From NCBI GenBank assembly GCA_907163375.1, contig CAJQUW010008041.1, positions 372,001 through 436,000 on the forward strand: DNA of 64,000 nucleotides, given 5' to 3'. Of this stretch, positions 1 through 12,700 are shown in pieces. Position numbers and translations under genes: made by a program. This DNA is from Prostheceraeus crozeri. Lineage: Eukaryota > Platyhelminthes > Polycladida > Euryleptidae. Positions within the stretch are counted from its first letter, which is position 1. Each line of letters opens with the position of its first letter. Under the pieces are notes generated by a model. The model was given only the letters and a program-made list of their open reading frames with translations. It did no database searches and had not been told where the DNA came from.

Positions 1-395
1 AATATGAATTAACTTTTACTGATTTGAGGTATGTCACAGAGTACTTATGGGTTATCTCCCCCCCCCAGGTTTTCAAATTTGTCTAAAATCCGCAAATCTG
101 AATCAACCGACACAAAATTTCAGATGCACGTATTTGAGTATATTTTCTACCCACATACAAAACTTCATGAAATCCGACAAGTACTTTTTGAATTAGGGAC
201 GACAACTTGAAGTATATTGATGTCAGCAGTTTGATCTGACTTCGTCCGTTCGACGCGTTATTGTTACTCGTGTGTGCATTGTTCTCTGTCTGTCTTCGTC
301 GCATTCGTCTATTTGAAATCTTCCAACGATCACTACTTTGCCACACCTTTCTTGAGTCAAGTATATTAATGGAAAGGATGTGGTCTGGGTCATTA

Positions 396-1050
396 CAATG
401 GCGTATCCAGAATTTCAGTTTAGGGGGGGGGCTAGGCTGAGGCATACCTATGAGCGAATCTCTAGCCTTGCACATATCTGTATGCACGGTATGCAGCTAC
501 AGGTATATTTGATCGATTTTATTAGTGATTTGAGGTAGGCCTACATACAGTACCTTCGCGAGTAAGCTTACATCATTATTGCATTGTACCGGTACCCGCG
601 GCGAACAAAATTAATTTTTCTAACAGGCATTAGCGCTACTGAATGGCCATGACCTTATGTGATAGGCCCTACATGCTTTCTGATCAACATTGACCCATAG
701 AATTCGAAATGAGGTCATTTTTATAACTGTCATAGATTTGTAAGCAGGCCTAAAATAGGCCTATATGCTCATGTTACATAGGCATTACAAGGTATTCAAA
801 GGAGCCCATGACATGTGAAGTATGTTTTTTGATAAAAATTTGAGTTACAGAATTCACATCTGCAGTCAGAGTTTCGCTAATGACAATATTGAGCGAGAAA
901 AACGCGAATGGCATGTATATGCTGTAGGCCTACATGTTATTCTATACTTTCACCCTCCATTTGTGAGAGAAAATGGACCTTATGTGGCAACTCCCTTACT
1001 AAGTAGTTTAGGGGGTCTAGGCCACCCATGCCCCCCTAAATACACCTATG
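396..1050. mobile_element. Non-autonomous hAT element nested in the long-TIR element
   Basis: The ends are CAATGGCGTATCCAG and the complement of CATAGGTGTATTTAG, matching at 11 of 15 positions. They are flanked by near-identical 8-bp target duplications, GGTCATTA (388-395) and GATCATTA (1051-1058). An 8-bp duplication and CA..GG(C/T)GTAT ends are typical of hAT elements. Just inside both ends lie homopolymer-like G and C runs (about 422-430 and 1031-1036). No coding remnant is recognised. One mismatch in the duplication suggests an insertion that is not very recent. Confidence 0.75.
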
Positions 1051-1142
1051 GATCATTATCACTTCAACAGTTGTCGCGACATGACTTCGTTGACCTAGTG
1101 CTATCTGCTCAGACGATGAGGTCAGGCGAAGTCAAATCAAAC

Positions 1143-1285
1143 CACAGAATTAAATATTTTGTTTATCTGCTTCGGTTTGCTAGAAGTCTGATCAATACGA
1201 AATTGACGGCACATCGAGGAATCTATTAAGTGGGCAAAACGGAATTCCTAATACCTTACAGAGATAGGAAAAAAAGTCGTGCGTG
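1143..1285. mobile_element. Internally deleted copy of the CACAGAATTA hAT-MITE family
   Basis: It starts with CACAGAATTAAATATTTTGT and matches the first about 140 bp of the 584-bp element at 37209-37792 (shared words CTGCTTCGGTTTGCTAGAAG and TACCTTACAGAGATAGGAAA). It is flanked by AATCAAAC (1135-1142) and GATCAAAC (1286-1293), an 8-bp duplication with one mismatch. The right terminal repeat of the full-length family is missing; the sequence ends in GTCGTGCGTG. It sits inside the right arm of the 55-1466 element and interrupts that arm cleanly. Confidence 0.7.
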
Positions 1286-1468
1286 GATCAAACTGCTGAC
1301 ATCTCTACAGTTCACGATGTCGTCCCTAATTCAAAAAGTACTTGTCGGATTTGCATGAACTTTTGTATGTGGATAGAAAATATACTCAAATACATGTATC
1401 TGAAATTTTGTGCCGGTTGATTGAAATTTGTGGATTTTAGACAAATTTGAAAACCTGTGGGGGAGATA

Positions 1469-4243
1469 ATAATAATAATGAAAATCGCCTAGTACAGAAA
1501 TATGATACACATATTTAAAACAATATTCAAAAGTTATGTAATAGATACTCAAGAAATCATTAAAATCAATTTTCAAAGCACGAAACTATTGCATCAGACC
1601 GTTGGTATCGGGAGTTGTATACGCAGCACATTTGTAAGAAGAAGGAAGATTAACGTTTTTTGGACCGTCGAGAGGGTAATAGAAATAGTCCATAAGTACC
1701 TGTCATAGAAGCAACCAACTTATACGGTGCTGTAGCTGATGTAATCAAAAATAATAATTTAGGATTTTGCAACAACGCTTCTAGCTTTTCGTTAAATATA
1801 CACATGTCCAATGTGCATGTGTGCTTTGTGCCATCTATCGATTTGTTTGAATGAACCTTCAGATTTGATTTCCCTAAGCATACATCATATTGCCTTCAGA
1901 TGAGAGCTCTGTTGGAGTCGTAAATTCATCATCAACACGACTGGACGTTTTTCTGCCGAAACAGGAATTCGAATCCACATCACCTGCCTCTACACGAAAT
2001 TAAGTTTGCGAGTAATTCATTTCAAACATGTAATTCAACACAGAACATGTTCACTGAAGGATTACACTTGATTAGATAAACAACATAGCAATTTGAATCG
2101 CATTAAAAGTTACGTGTTTGGTAGACTTGTAACCGATCTTATAAAAAGCTAGCTGTTCATCAATTTGCCCTGAACTCAGTGAATGCCATCTCGCGTTTAT
2201 TATTGCAAGGCTCGCACAGAAAATGCATGTTGGCTTACCGCGTGACTGGATGGAAAACAATGGCGTGCACGGATGTGCTCATGTTCGGATAGTGTGCAGC
2301 GCGCGCACACCGTCGAGGGTCCTCATTGGAGGCTATTGGTGCTGATGGCTTGGCCACACATTGGTCTGTGTAAAAGCACAAAAGGAAACCGCATATTCAT
2401 CCGTCATGGTCATGAAATACATCGAATTCTGGGTATATTATCTTAAAAGCGAGTAAAATCATCAAATTATCTGAAACTAAAAATTGTTGTCAACACTGAA
2501 ATAAAAACACGACCACGACACGAATGACGGGCACGTCGCTAAACAGGATTCAGATACATATAGATTAAATTTCGCGCTATGTTTCCCAATTGCCAAACGG
2601 CAGGAGCAAAAATTCAAGAGATAGTCTATTATTGCTATTTTGTTGCCTGAACATCTCGTCTAGGATTCTGTGCTATGACTGCGCATAGATTTCTTTGTGC
2701 AAGTTATTTCAACGACAGACTGAATCATGTGAGAGATGATGTGAGTGCGGTGAGCGGAATCAGAGGGTTTTGATGTCCTCAATGTTGTCCTAATAATATT
2801 TGATGGCTCAAGTAAACATTGAATTGCATCCTCAGTTGAAAAATGGGAACAGACCTGAATTGCTGTCATTTCATCCAATATCATGAATCATCCGAAGGCC
2901 TAGTTCACATCTCTCAGCATTGACACAACTCCCTATCAAGTGAAACACTTAGGACAGCTCCGTAGGTGAAACCCCGTGATATTTCACTAACTTGCTAATT
3001 ACGCATCTCAGGTTTGCTGCTGTTACAAATTTTTATTATTGCATGTCATAAACAAAGTCTGTATTCATGAATCCATTGTGTCTTCATGATAAATGTTGAA
3101 TGATTTGAGTGAGATTCCCACAAACTCACAGGAATTGGTAACTAATTGAAGCAACAACTTGTGTTTTTTAGCTTTCATAATTTATAGATATCCATTTGAG
3201 AAATTAATTTCCGACTGTACACGTAACAATGCAACAGTTTCAATTGTCTACTCATTGTGTATCCAAACTGAATGTTGGGATTAGACTTCCATTAGGAAAA
3301 TGCTGCAAACTCACAAAGCTTTCTGTTTGGAGGACCTCCGTACTCTCTCAGAGACATCAGTAATTTCGAAGAAGTTCAAAATGCGCCAAAAGAGCTTATA
3401 TGGACATCTTAGAGAAGAAAACATTTCTTGATCGGTAATTGCTGACGTTCGAACGGTTGTATTTGAAAAGTTTTCTGTGAATGGATGCAGTCAAATAATG
3501 CACGTGATGATAATGATGATATCGGGAGTTGTGCCATCCACAATTTCAATTTCCCACAAATATCAAGGTACAAGATCACTAAGTATCTCCACAGAAAGAA
3601 AACGCACTTTTTGCAGGAAGTGACGATATAGAAAGCTTTTTAGTAGCTCTTTTTGTCGATTCATGCAGCATGAGTATGCCAACATGGCGAGACCCAAACA
3701 TAAACGAGATATGAAACAAGGACATCAACGGTCGCTAGAAGCAGCAATCACTGGCTTAAGTAATGAGTAAAATCGCCAAAATTAAGTTAAAACATGAAAT
3801 TTACTCATTTTGTAGAGGATTTCATGGTATTCTGATAAATAGTTTCTTTTCTGAAAAAGAAAATGCACGAAAATTGCCAAGTGTTTCACAATCCATAGAT
3901 ATTTCCTGAATTTTACCATTAGATTCCAATGGGAATAGTTTAACCTTACCTATAACCGAAAGCGACTGGCTGTGACACTCAAGAATTTGATTTTTGCATT
4001 CAACGCTTCAAGATTTACAAATCCATGCTATTAAGCCCTTTGTTCAGGACTGTGTAGGAAGAAAGTGTCAGTAGCTCCCGTCCGAGTACACCATGTTCAA
4101 CGTTTACATTAAGTTCATGGTTGTGCAGGCCTATCTATGCCCCTAACAGTATATCTGAATATTAAGTAGCATTCAATCCCTTTTCAAATATTTCTGGGTG
4201 TTTCACTATAGTGAAATGCTCGCTGTTGTGGTCGAAATCGTCG
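1469..4243. other. Stretch without a recognisable gene
   Basis: I see no spliceable coding exon with family similarity here. Open frames are 62-81 codons or shorter and look random. A CpG-richer patch lies around 2255-2300 (runs of GCGCGC). A block around 2815-3010 shares words in the same order (GCATCCTCAGTTGAAAAA, then CTTGCTAATTAC) with 34480-34550 just upstream of SLC49A4 exon 3, so it is probably a dispersed repeat. Confidence 0.5.
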
Positions 4244-4251
4244 TTGATGAC

Positions 4252-4506
4252 CATAGAAATTGACAACAATAAAATCTCTAGAATGGAAATTAAGCTTCAT
4301 GCAATGAATAATAACGGCACATAAATCGCACGCATTTTCACTTAGATGCACCTGCCAACGTCTGTATCATTGGGTTAGAATGAGTCACATGTGCAATTCT
4401 AAGCTTTTAATTGGTTCTTCATGCCCCAACTTAGTTCCCCGGATGTGCCGCGACCTTGAGTCAATTTCCATTCTAGCGAGCTTCAGATAAACAGTTTATT
4501 TCTATG
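4252..4506. mobile_element. 255-bp hAT MITE (CATAGAAAT family)
   Basis: The element begins CATAGAAAT and ends ATTTCTATG. It is flanked on both sides by the perfect 8-bp duplication TTGATGAC (4244-4251 and 4507-4514), which fixes its limits and marks it as hAT-type. There is no coding capacity. A second, interrupted copy is at 46866-48250, and the internal words CTAGAATGGAAATT and CAATTCTAAGCTTT recur there or near 14190. A perfect duplication suggests a relatively young insertion. Confidence 0.88.
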
Positions 4507-4666
4507 TTGATGACGGCATCCGATTAAAAACACCAATCCATGTGTGCAATCTGAAATTCATCGAATCAAGGCATCCTCTACAGTAATTTGCCTAGCTTTT
4601 CAAGCATCAGTGATCCTTACAACCTCGCGGCCTCGGCTGTACGACGCATTGATGCTTTCAAAATCG

Positions 4667-4725
4667 AGGCATGATTCCTGTATTGTTACCGGCTCTGAGA
4701 CGGTGTCAATGTAGGAATCATGCCT
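4667..4725. repeat. Imperfect hairpin, 19-bp arms
   Basis: Arm AGGCATGATTCCTGTATTG (4667-4685) is complemented by CAATGTAGGAATCATGCCT (4707-4725) with two mismatches, leaving a 21-nt loop. It could be a small foldback or the core of a decayed MITE. No boundary or target duplication was found. Confidence 0.6.
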
Positions 4726-4903
4726 AGAAATTCTGGTCTATGATTGCTATTGTTTCCAACTTTATATGGTAATAAATGGATGAACATGAAAGCAAGGCTG
4801 AATCGTGGAAATGGTTGAATAGATGTCCATGACTATTTGTTCATGATATTTGTTGCTATTTCTATGTTTATGATTCCTAGTAATAGCCTTTCATGATTAT
4901 CAC

Positions 4904-4947
4904 AAAAAACCTGGCAAGAATTACGACATTCTTGCCAGGGTTTTTTT
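4904..4947. repeat. Near-perfect hairpin with A/T-tract base
   Basis: The arms CCTGGCAAGAAT (4910-4921) and ATTCTTGCCAGG (4928-4939) are perfect complements around the 6-nt loop TACGAC. An A-run before and a T-run after extend the stem to about 18 bp. On either strand the transcript would be a strong stem followed by U residues, but no adjacent gene gives it a role. CCTGGCAA recurs at about 4970, so it may be part of a repeat. Confidence 0.65.
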
Positions 4948-5275
4948 GCATTATTTCAATAGAAATTTAACCTGGCAACAACGCCTTTTGATTGCAATCA
5001 TAGCGTGATAAATACTCGTAAGCTGGTAACAATGTAGTAATGCCGTATAGCATTCAATACAATATATCTTCAATGATAATAGTCATAATTTAAAAAGAAG
5101 TAATTAGATAACTAGCAAAGTTCTTTGATTCAAGTAGCAACATGCTGGTATAGAGCTAAACTGATTTTGAATGGAGTGTCTCATCCCCTTGCTATATATT
5201 GTAGTTATCCATCAGCTACCACACAAAATCTATGTTTTAACTACCTAAGTCCAGGGATGTCTACAAAACATAATA

Positions 5276-6721
5276 CACTAATCCCAAAAGTGTTTGTCAC
5301 CTTTTGAATTGCTTTCTTATGTTAATAGGTGACATCGTTACAAAACTGCCAATTTGGAAATATCTATGAAAACACTCTATAAGGTATGGAAAAGTTAATC
5401 AATGAATTGAAATATATTTCTATGAATGCTGTATGATCAACTGATATTGGAAAGCTTTAATTCTGAAGCTAATTGCATTCAACTCTACTTACACCGCAAG
5501 AAAAATGAAGGCAGTAGAGTTAAAAAGAAAAGCGACTAAAATCAATGGGAACATGGCTTACATGAGAGGGTTTGCAGTTGGCCTCTCCATGATTAAGATG
5601 GCAACATCAGAAATTGCCAAACGTTTGAATGTTAGCAACGGAACAATTTTAAGGTGGAGAGCAAGACACACGAAACAAGATTTCGTGAATAAACGATCTA
5701 CCGGTAGAAAAAGAAAATCTGTCGAACGCAGTAACCGCCTTTTGCTCAGATTAGCTCTGAGAAACAGATTTTCATCCGCAATGGACCTACTTGGTATGTG
5801 GAATGAGCGATTGTCTTTGCAGTCAGTCTACAATCGCATGCGTTCGGCTGGTCTGAGAAAACGAAGACCATTTGTTGCTTCCTGTTTAACGCAGCTACAA
5901 AGGGGAATGAGAGAAAGATGGGCTATGAGAAAATGCATTAGGAGAGAAATTTGGAAGACGGTAATATTGGAAGCAGGTTTCGAAGATTGAGGAATGATAG
6001 ACGGATACAAGTATGGAGAAGTACGGGTGAAAGAATGAAAGCAGAGAACTTAAGATGGAGTATTCAAAGCATGGGCGGTTCAATTCGTGTTTGGGGAGCG
6101 ATCTGGTTTGGTGGTCGCAGTGAATTAAAAGTTCTGGAATCTTTTGTAATTGGAAAAAACTTGATTGGTCAAAACTTAATTGGTCAAAACATTGATTAAT
6201 TTCTTTAATGCTGTAAAATTGTCAATACACCATCAGATTTCATCTTTCAAGATGACAACGCACCAACTCATCCCTCATCATTGGTTGAGCAGTTTCACCG
6301 TAATAGAAGCACTCGCAGGATCGATTGGCCATCAAGATCACCAGATCTCAATCCTATCGAACATGTTTGGGATCTGCTAAAGAGGAAGGTGACCAAAACA
6401 TGCAACATCAACTCTTTGAAAAACTTGCAGACTACCGTTGTCGAAGAGTGGATGGCTATTCCGCATTCCACACAGCATAATTGACAATTTGATATTGAGT
6501 ATGCCTCGAAGAGTAAGAAGTGTCATCTGTTCCTCATGAGGTCCCACTCATTTCTAACTTTATGTGTTCCTATTGAAGACATCATTGTTCATCATTAGAA
6601 AAATTACTTCTCTTGACTTGATTCAATAAAAACACTTATTACATGCATTGAGTTTTAATTTTCGTATATATCATTCGTAATATGAAAAGATTAGAGGGTG
6701 ACCGCATTTTTGGGATTAGTG
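5276..6721 (+). mobile_element. Tc1-clade mariner element with TIRs and TA target
   Basis: It starts CACTAATCCCAAAAG after TA (5274-5275) and ends with the complementary TTTTTGGGATTAGTG before TA (6722-6723). Similarity between the ends extends about 30 bp inward with mismatches (including a shared GTCACC). Its 1446-bp length and single internal transposase on the + strand fit the Tc1 group. The two ends are well preserved while the transposase is broken, so the copy is inactive by itself but could once have been mobilised in trans. Confidence 0.92.
5505..6539 (+). pseudogene. Tc1-like DD34E transposase, broken
   Basis: The N-terminal part, from ATG 5505, carries a helix-turn-helix DNA-binding region (residues about 20-55, ending NVSNGTILRWRARH) and a basic GRKRK linker. 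The C-terminal part has QDDNAPTH at 6248-6271 and SPDLNPIEHVWD around 6335-6375. From the Asp codon at 6254 to the Glu at 6359 there are exactly 34 intervening residues, the DD34E spacing of Tc1 elements. The first catalytic Asp region, expected as SDESRF after WKTV near 5955, is deleted and shifted, so reading continues in another frame (RLRNDRRIQVW). Further frame changes lie around 6190-6235 and near 6470. The family end motif MPRRVRSV is recognisable at about 6500-6525. Normal Tc1 transposases are about 340 residues, so this is a nearly full-length but dead copy. Confidence 0.88.
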
Positions 6722-6723
6722 TA

Positions 6724-9700
6724 AAGTGTTTCAAACATAGAAACAAAAAACAGAAATAACACTTTCCATGCTTCATAGACATCCTTGCTAAGTCACTATC
6801 ACTATCCATAGACTTCTAAATTTCTCTGGACAGATAATTGAAATTGGCTTCCTACATGTGCATGATCAGTTCAGCAATCCTAAATTAGACTACCTTACAA
6901 GTAGGCTGTCAGTAAGCATTATCAAATTTTTGCCAGCACAATGCATGTCAAGCACATTATGCATGCATATTTATGAACTTTAGGAGTTAGGACGCATGGG
7001 CCTGCATGCTTATGCGTTAAAATCATGTACTGCACCTCCGCGTTATTTGCTTACTTTGCGATTTTTCTTCTCAAAACTTTCTCAGAACTGACACATCTGA
7101 GATTTATGAACAAATTTCTTGTACTACTGCAGACAAATTTCATTGAAATTTCGAAAATCTGATTAATATACGTGTGCATAGCGAGATTTTGCGAATAAGC
7201 AATTGGAAAAATCATCAAGAGTCATCAAATATTCATTGATATTCTAAGCACGGCCCTTTCTATTTTCTTCGGCAACTATTCAGTTTGATCTCATAGAATC
7301 CCCTCCAGCAAAGAATGTATCTATAGCTGAAGCATGCATTCCTTTGGTAGAGAAGACCCCTCATGAATAATTTTATTCAAAAGATTTGCAGCTTCAGGGG
7401 AGTCATCGATGTCGAAAATTGCTAGCTTAATATTGGTGACAGTTCATTCACGACAAAAATTACATTTTTACATTTCAAGAGTGAAGGGCACAAACACCAC
7501 TGGCATCCTCTTGTTTATTAGGATTCATGTTGAAATCAGTCTTTGCATGCAAATATTCTGATCATCTGTGGCTGACTCATTGACTGCGTGATATTTTATC
7601 ACAAACATTTCTCAGACTGAATCCAGAAAACTTCAATTAAGAAATTGCTTTTATTTTCTTGTCACTCTGTAAGTTGACGCATGTAGATAAAATAATTTGC
7701 TCCACTCATTTGACGCATATCAAGCCTAAAAAATACTTCTCAAGGCAATCCGATTGTAGGCTACTTTTCCGCGTATTGGTCATTAGTCTCAGAAGAACAT
7801 CCATCACAGGTCGGGTCGCTTCACATCTGTTCAGACTTCATCAGAAGTGGCTTCCCATGGTTGGGAATACTTATTGTGTCCATCATCATTGTTTTCATGA
7901 AAATAAATACAAAGAAGGATCTCCTAATATTTTCCGTTCCTTTTCTGGACATTCATAGTGTAGGAATCGCCGGCTTCTCTTTTCCTCTCGAAACTGTCCC
8001 TTACCATGGTCAATGCGATGGGAAGATCCACTGTTAATCTTCCGTCCGTTGACTTCGGTTTCACCAGCAACTTTGTCAGTCTTTCCCAAGTATAAAATAA
8101 TTAAATTCAATCTCGAATTTCTGCTACTGACTGGTCATCCAGGGATTATGCAAAAATCATCTGATCGACAACTTTGGAAAACTTGGGATAGATGATATGT
8201 GTTTGTTGAACTGGATTTCTTCTCTATGATAGATAATAATAATAATAATAGTAGTAGTGTTTATTTTTCAAAACTATGAAAATCATAATTTACAGAGAAT
8301 CATACAAAATATTGCTAATAGTAAAATTATACGAACATTCGCAAAATTTTCGACAGTCAGTGATGCAGCGACACTGAAGGAAAGATTTCAACTCCATGAT
8401 CGCCATTACTTAGTCCGTGATCCTTTCGAGATATCACAAATCCACTTGATATATGGCTTCTTGATATATTTTAGACAAAATCGTCAAATAAAGATATTTG
8501 ATCGTTACCGATGTTTTTCCAACACATCCTCCGAATGTGTTTCGATTGCCAGGACATGCACTCGCGAAAACGTGGTCATACAGGATCGCGACTTTGGAGT
8601 TGTTTGAAGAAGCATCCAGACTGATTCAGGAATTATGTTTCCACTGTCCTTTAGATTAATCTTCATCACTTTTTTTCTTGCGATAATGATTTATGTCCTT
8701 TGAGGTGACATTAAAGTCAGATGCATGGAAATGAAGGTTGCACAAGACGGAATGTTTAATCTGGATATAATACTTTCTACTAACTCGATGCAACTTCAAC
8801 TTCAAATTTGTTTATTATGCAGAGGAATGTATTGATGTTAAATTATCCATACATTTCAATTTACGACCTGAAGCGGTATATTTGTTTCATTGAAATGAAC
8901 GCATTGGACACTCATTTCAAACAGTCATTTATCACTTCGATTAGCTACAAAATTCGATCTTTTGTAACGCAAATGTTGGTTACAAATGTGAGCAAAGTTT
9001 GCTCACATATCTGTCCAGAGAAACTTAGAAGTTCATGCACTATCCATGGACTCTATCCCATGGGCTCCTAAATCTAGGCCTAGTATTATCTGTCCATGCA
9101 CTATCTGTGCCCAAAGTGTGATTTAATTAATAATCAGACTTAGATTAAATTTATTAACTTTAATAATTAATTAAATTATTATATTAATTACTAATAATGA
9201 TTATAAATTAATTGAATAATTTAATTTGAAAAAATTAAGCTTGTCATTCCATGACTTTTTGAAAGCTCGATATAGAAATCTCTCCATGTTAACCATAGAA
9301 GTCTGGAGCTAAAGCCGTCGACTTCCAAAGCAAAGCTGCCGGGATTATTAGTCTCGAACTTTCAAAACATCAACAGAGCTCCTTCTAATGCGGTTGAATT
9401 TACGTGTAAGTGTAACTTCATAGTGTACGTAGCAAGTGACAGGTCGCTCTGAAGGGTCGCTCCGTAGGTGGATCTATTATTAATGCCCTTTCTGACGCAA
9501 TTTCCATTCTGATTTTGCACAATCTTGTGCAATACAATTAATGTATTCAAGGGCCAGCTAACGAGCTGATCGAAGGCAGGTTACCTAACCATCAACTGAC
9601 TTCTTCAACCGATCGCATAAACGTCCTCAATTGCTTCACGAAGGCCATTTCCAGTTCTGTTTATGATCTAAATTTGTTTCAACTGATTCCTATCTACCAT

Positions 9701-12700
9701 TCATGCCTCTATCTCATTTTCAATGTTTTAATAACTGTTTTCTGTTGTTCTAGTGGATTGATGGGCATACGCACACAAAACACCATAAATAATCACAACA
9801 ACAACGCAATGTCTACGACAGCCAAGGAATTTTCTGCCTAAATTTTTTGCTGGACTTCTTTCTAATCTTGAGACTTAGGCTAATTGGCAAAGATAAAATT
9901 CATCGATGATTCCACATTTTAGCATTAATTTGACATCTTATTATCACGGAGACCAATTTCACGCATCTGATAGCAGCATAACGATAGCAACTGACAGCTA
10001 CTGACAAAATGGTGGACTTCCTGAAGGTAATTGGTTATTTAGTCCGGGAGCTAGCGTGAAGTTGTGCAGGGAACGAGGTAGTACATAAAACTTTCACATA
10101 GCATAGTACACCTCTAACCTACTGCAAAACTTCGCGTCTGCCGGATCAGATCATTTGCTTTTCAGAAATAGAGAGGATAACACAATCCTATGTATTTCCA
10201 GTGGTAAAATTGTGACATTTAAGGTGTTGACTCCATTTTTTCGAATTTTTGTTCATAAAAGTTACACAAATTGGTATTTTGTTGATCTGGTTATTATAGA
10301 AATCATCTACAGATCATGATCTTTCAAATGAGTTATCATTCATTGACAGAAGATGAAGTAAAGTGTACAAACAGACACTTTTTGTTGGTGTAACTGCAAA
10401 TTTTAACATAGAAATTTCAGGAAAATTGTTGATATACTTTAACGAAAAGTGTCTGTTAAAAGGTTGTCAAAATCATTGCGATTGTAAAAACAAGTTCTGC
10501 GACCTGGAGTTCTATTGCAGGATAAGAAAATTAAAATAAAAGCAAGTGACAGCTGAAAACACCAGACGCTTCGTCACACAGAGACATACTCATGGATAAC
10601 TGGTGAACTCTAGGGAGCAGAAGAACTTGATTTTGCAATCGCAATGCTTTGAGCAAGTATGCGTCAGTACAAGCGACAGCAGACTACAGAGTTGGAACCG
10701 GCCCTATGCCATGAACAGAGACGCTAGAAGGAGGATATTACACTGCTGCCATTCATTTCCAGCTATTTGCATCACTGTTAGGTAGGCTATTTCTCTTCTA
10801 TGGTTCATTATACTTGTGGAAGAAGAACACACTATCTTTGACATTTGTTGTTTCTGGGACAAAGTCCTTTGTCAACCACAATCGTACCTCGAATTTATTT
10901 TGCTTGCAGTGTCCTCTTCTCCTACTTCTTGAACATACAGGTTTATTGTTTATTAATAATTGCAAAAACACACAATTGCAGAGTAATTTAAAACTGGATA
11001 ATGTGGTTCGTCTAATTTTCTTTGAAGTTAGTTCCGTAACAAACTTGTTCAATGTGAAAATCTACGCGAAACTGATCGACATAGTAGCGATCTTCTTGAC
11101 TGTGTACATCGACGACCCCAATGGTTCGAAGCACGAGATTCCATCTCGAGATTGAGATTTTAACAAAATAGCAGAATTCCGTCAAAAGAAAGAAAAAATG
11201 ACGATGTAAAAACTACCACAAATCCACACACAACAGATTTAGAATCTTCAAACTTCAATGCAGCCGTCAACGTTGCTTTTTTTAAGAAAAGTCTGATGAG
11301 GAGTTTTTGGTTAGACCGAGAATTGAATTCGAATTTGTCATTTGCAAAGATATTTGAAAATAAGATGAGTTTAACCCTGGTTCTACATGACTGCAATTTT
11401 ATGCCACCTAACTTTATGATCATGATGACTTTTGAAAGAGTAATTATGATAATTTGATCTTTCAAATTGTTATTATTATTTATTTTATTATTTCTATTCA
11501 AATTATTTATTATAATTTGATGTTTGAAGGCCTACTAACATAACTAGTAAACAATTTTTCAAAAATGTTCTGTTTATGTAGATATTTGCATAGAATCTGG
11601 TCAATTCGACCCTAAGGTAAGAATCTGAAGTTAGGTTTTTTGATTCCACCGTTTGCTCTCTAATTATAGGGCGTACAAAAGTTGCAATGGTATCCTAATG
11701 CAATCATAATAATACGATCAGTTTCATGTGTTTTTGCCACATATGAACTTGTGCGGGCATCGATTCTGGTTGATTCTCTCCTCAAAATGTGAATCTGAAG
11801 CTAATTTCGTTAATTTCACTCATTGTTGATAAATAATTACAAGATGCATGAAAGCTTTCAACTGTCTATTTATCTTGTTAGAATTAGCACGAACATTATG
11901 CGTTGAATGAACTGATGGAGAAATTGATCCTGGTCAAGTCGACTTGGAAAACCCCGAATTTGAAGTCAGTTTTTTGATGGCTCAACGCGTGAGTTTGGAG
12001 ACTTTGAATTTTTGCAACGGTGTTTGTCATAATCCTGTTGCGCATATATTGGTAAATATGAATACCAATGCAGATTGTGTTTTGTAAAAATTGTAAAAGC
12101 TGCAAGAATGAAGAAGTCGTAGTCAAGAATATCGTCGACAAACTCGCATCAAAAATTAACTGAAGAACATGTTCGAGTTTTAAATCACTTTCATGAAATA
12201 TATCACCATAATCAATGTTTCCCTCTGACCATTGCATCGCTGCTCTTTAAAGCTTTCCCTGAAGGCTCCAATAATCAATCAGAAAAATTTAAATGAGCGT
12301 GAAGGCAATGTAATGAGATTGACATATTTCATACCAGCCGTTCGTGAAACATCGCAATAAGTTCTCAACTTGGTTGTTTTTGATTTCAAGAAATCCTTGA
12401 ACAAAAAAATATTGAAATCTCATCCATCTGTTTCTTTCATTGATTGTCATCGAATTTTCTCGGTCAGTTGACTTCAGCATCAGACAAGCTAGGAAGCATA
12501 CGAAAAACAAAGTCTGACTATCTGGATTCAATTATTTGATTTACTATTTTGCAGACTTCAAAATCACATCAAATGTTGGAATCAACGGGTTGTTTATCAC
12601 ATCTTGTTCTCCAGGAGTAAATTACTGCGCTGAGCCATGTTCCCTTTTAGTGATCGCATCCCTTTCGACTGTCTCGCAGACACAACATACTATTGGGATA

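Larger units (their letters stand above)
55..1466. mobile_element. Long-inverted-repeat DNA element (TA target), carrying nested insertions
   Basis: Two arms of about 180-195 bp, at 55-250 and (reverse-complemented) about 1286-1466, match at roughly 85% or better. Both contain the words GGTTTTCAAATTTGTCTAAA and GACAAGTACTTTTTGAATTA. Outer ends are TCTCCCCC and GGGGGAGA, each flanked by TA, so a TA duplication is the best reading of the boundary. No transposase is visible, so this looks like a non-autonomous foldback or long-TIR MITE. Two other elements have inserted in its middle (396-1050 and 1143-1285); without them it would be about 600 bp. Superfamily is unassigned. Confidence 0.75.

Noticed and set aside
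10012-10029. ATG with good context followed by a splice donor (MVDFLK|GTAATT)
   Set aside because: Could be a tiny first exon, but no downstream exon that continues it was found.
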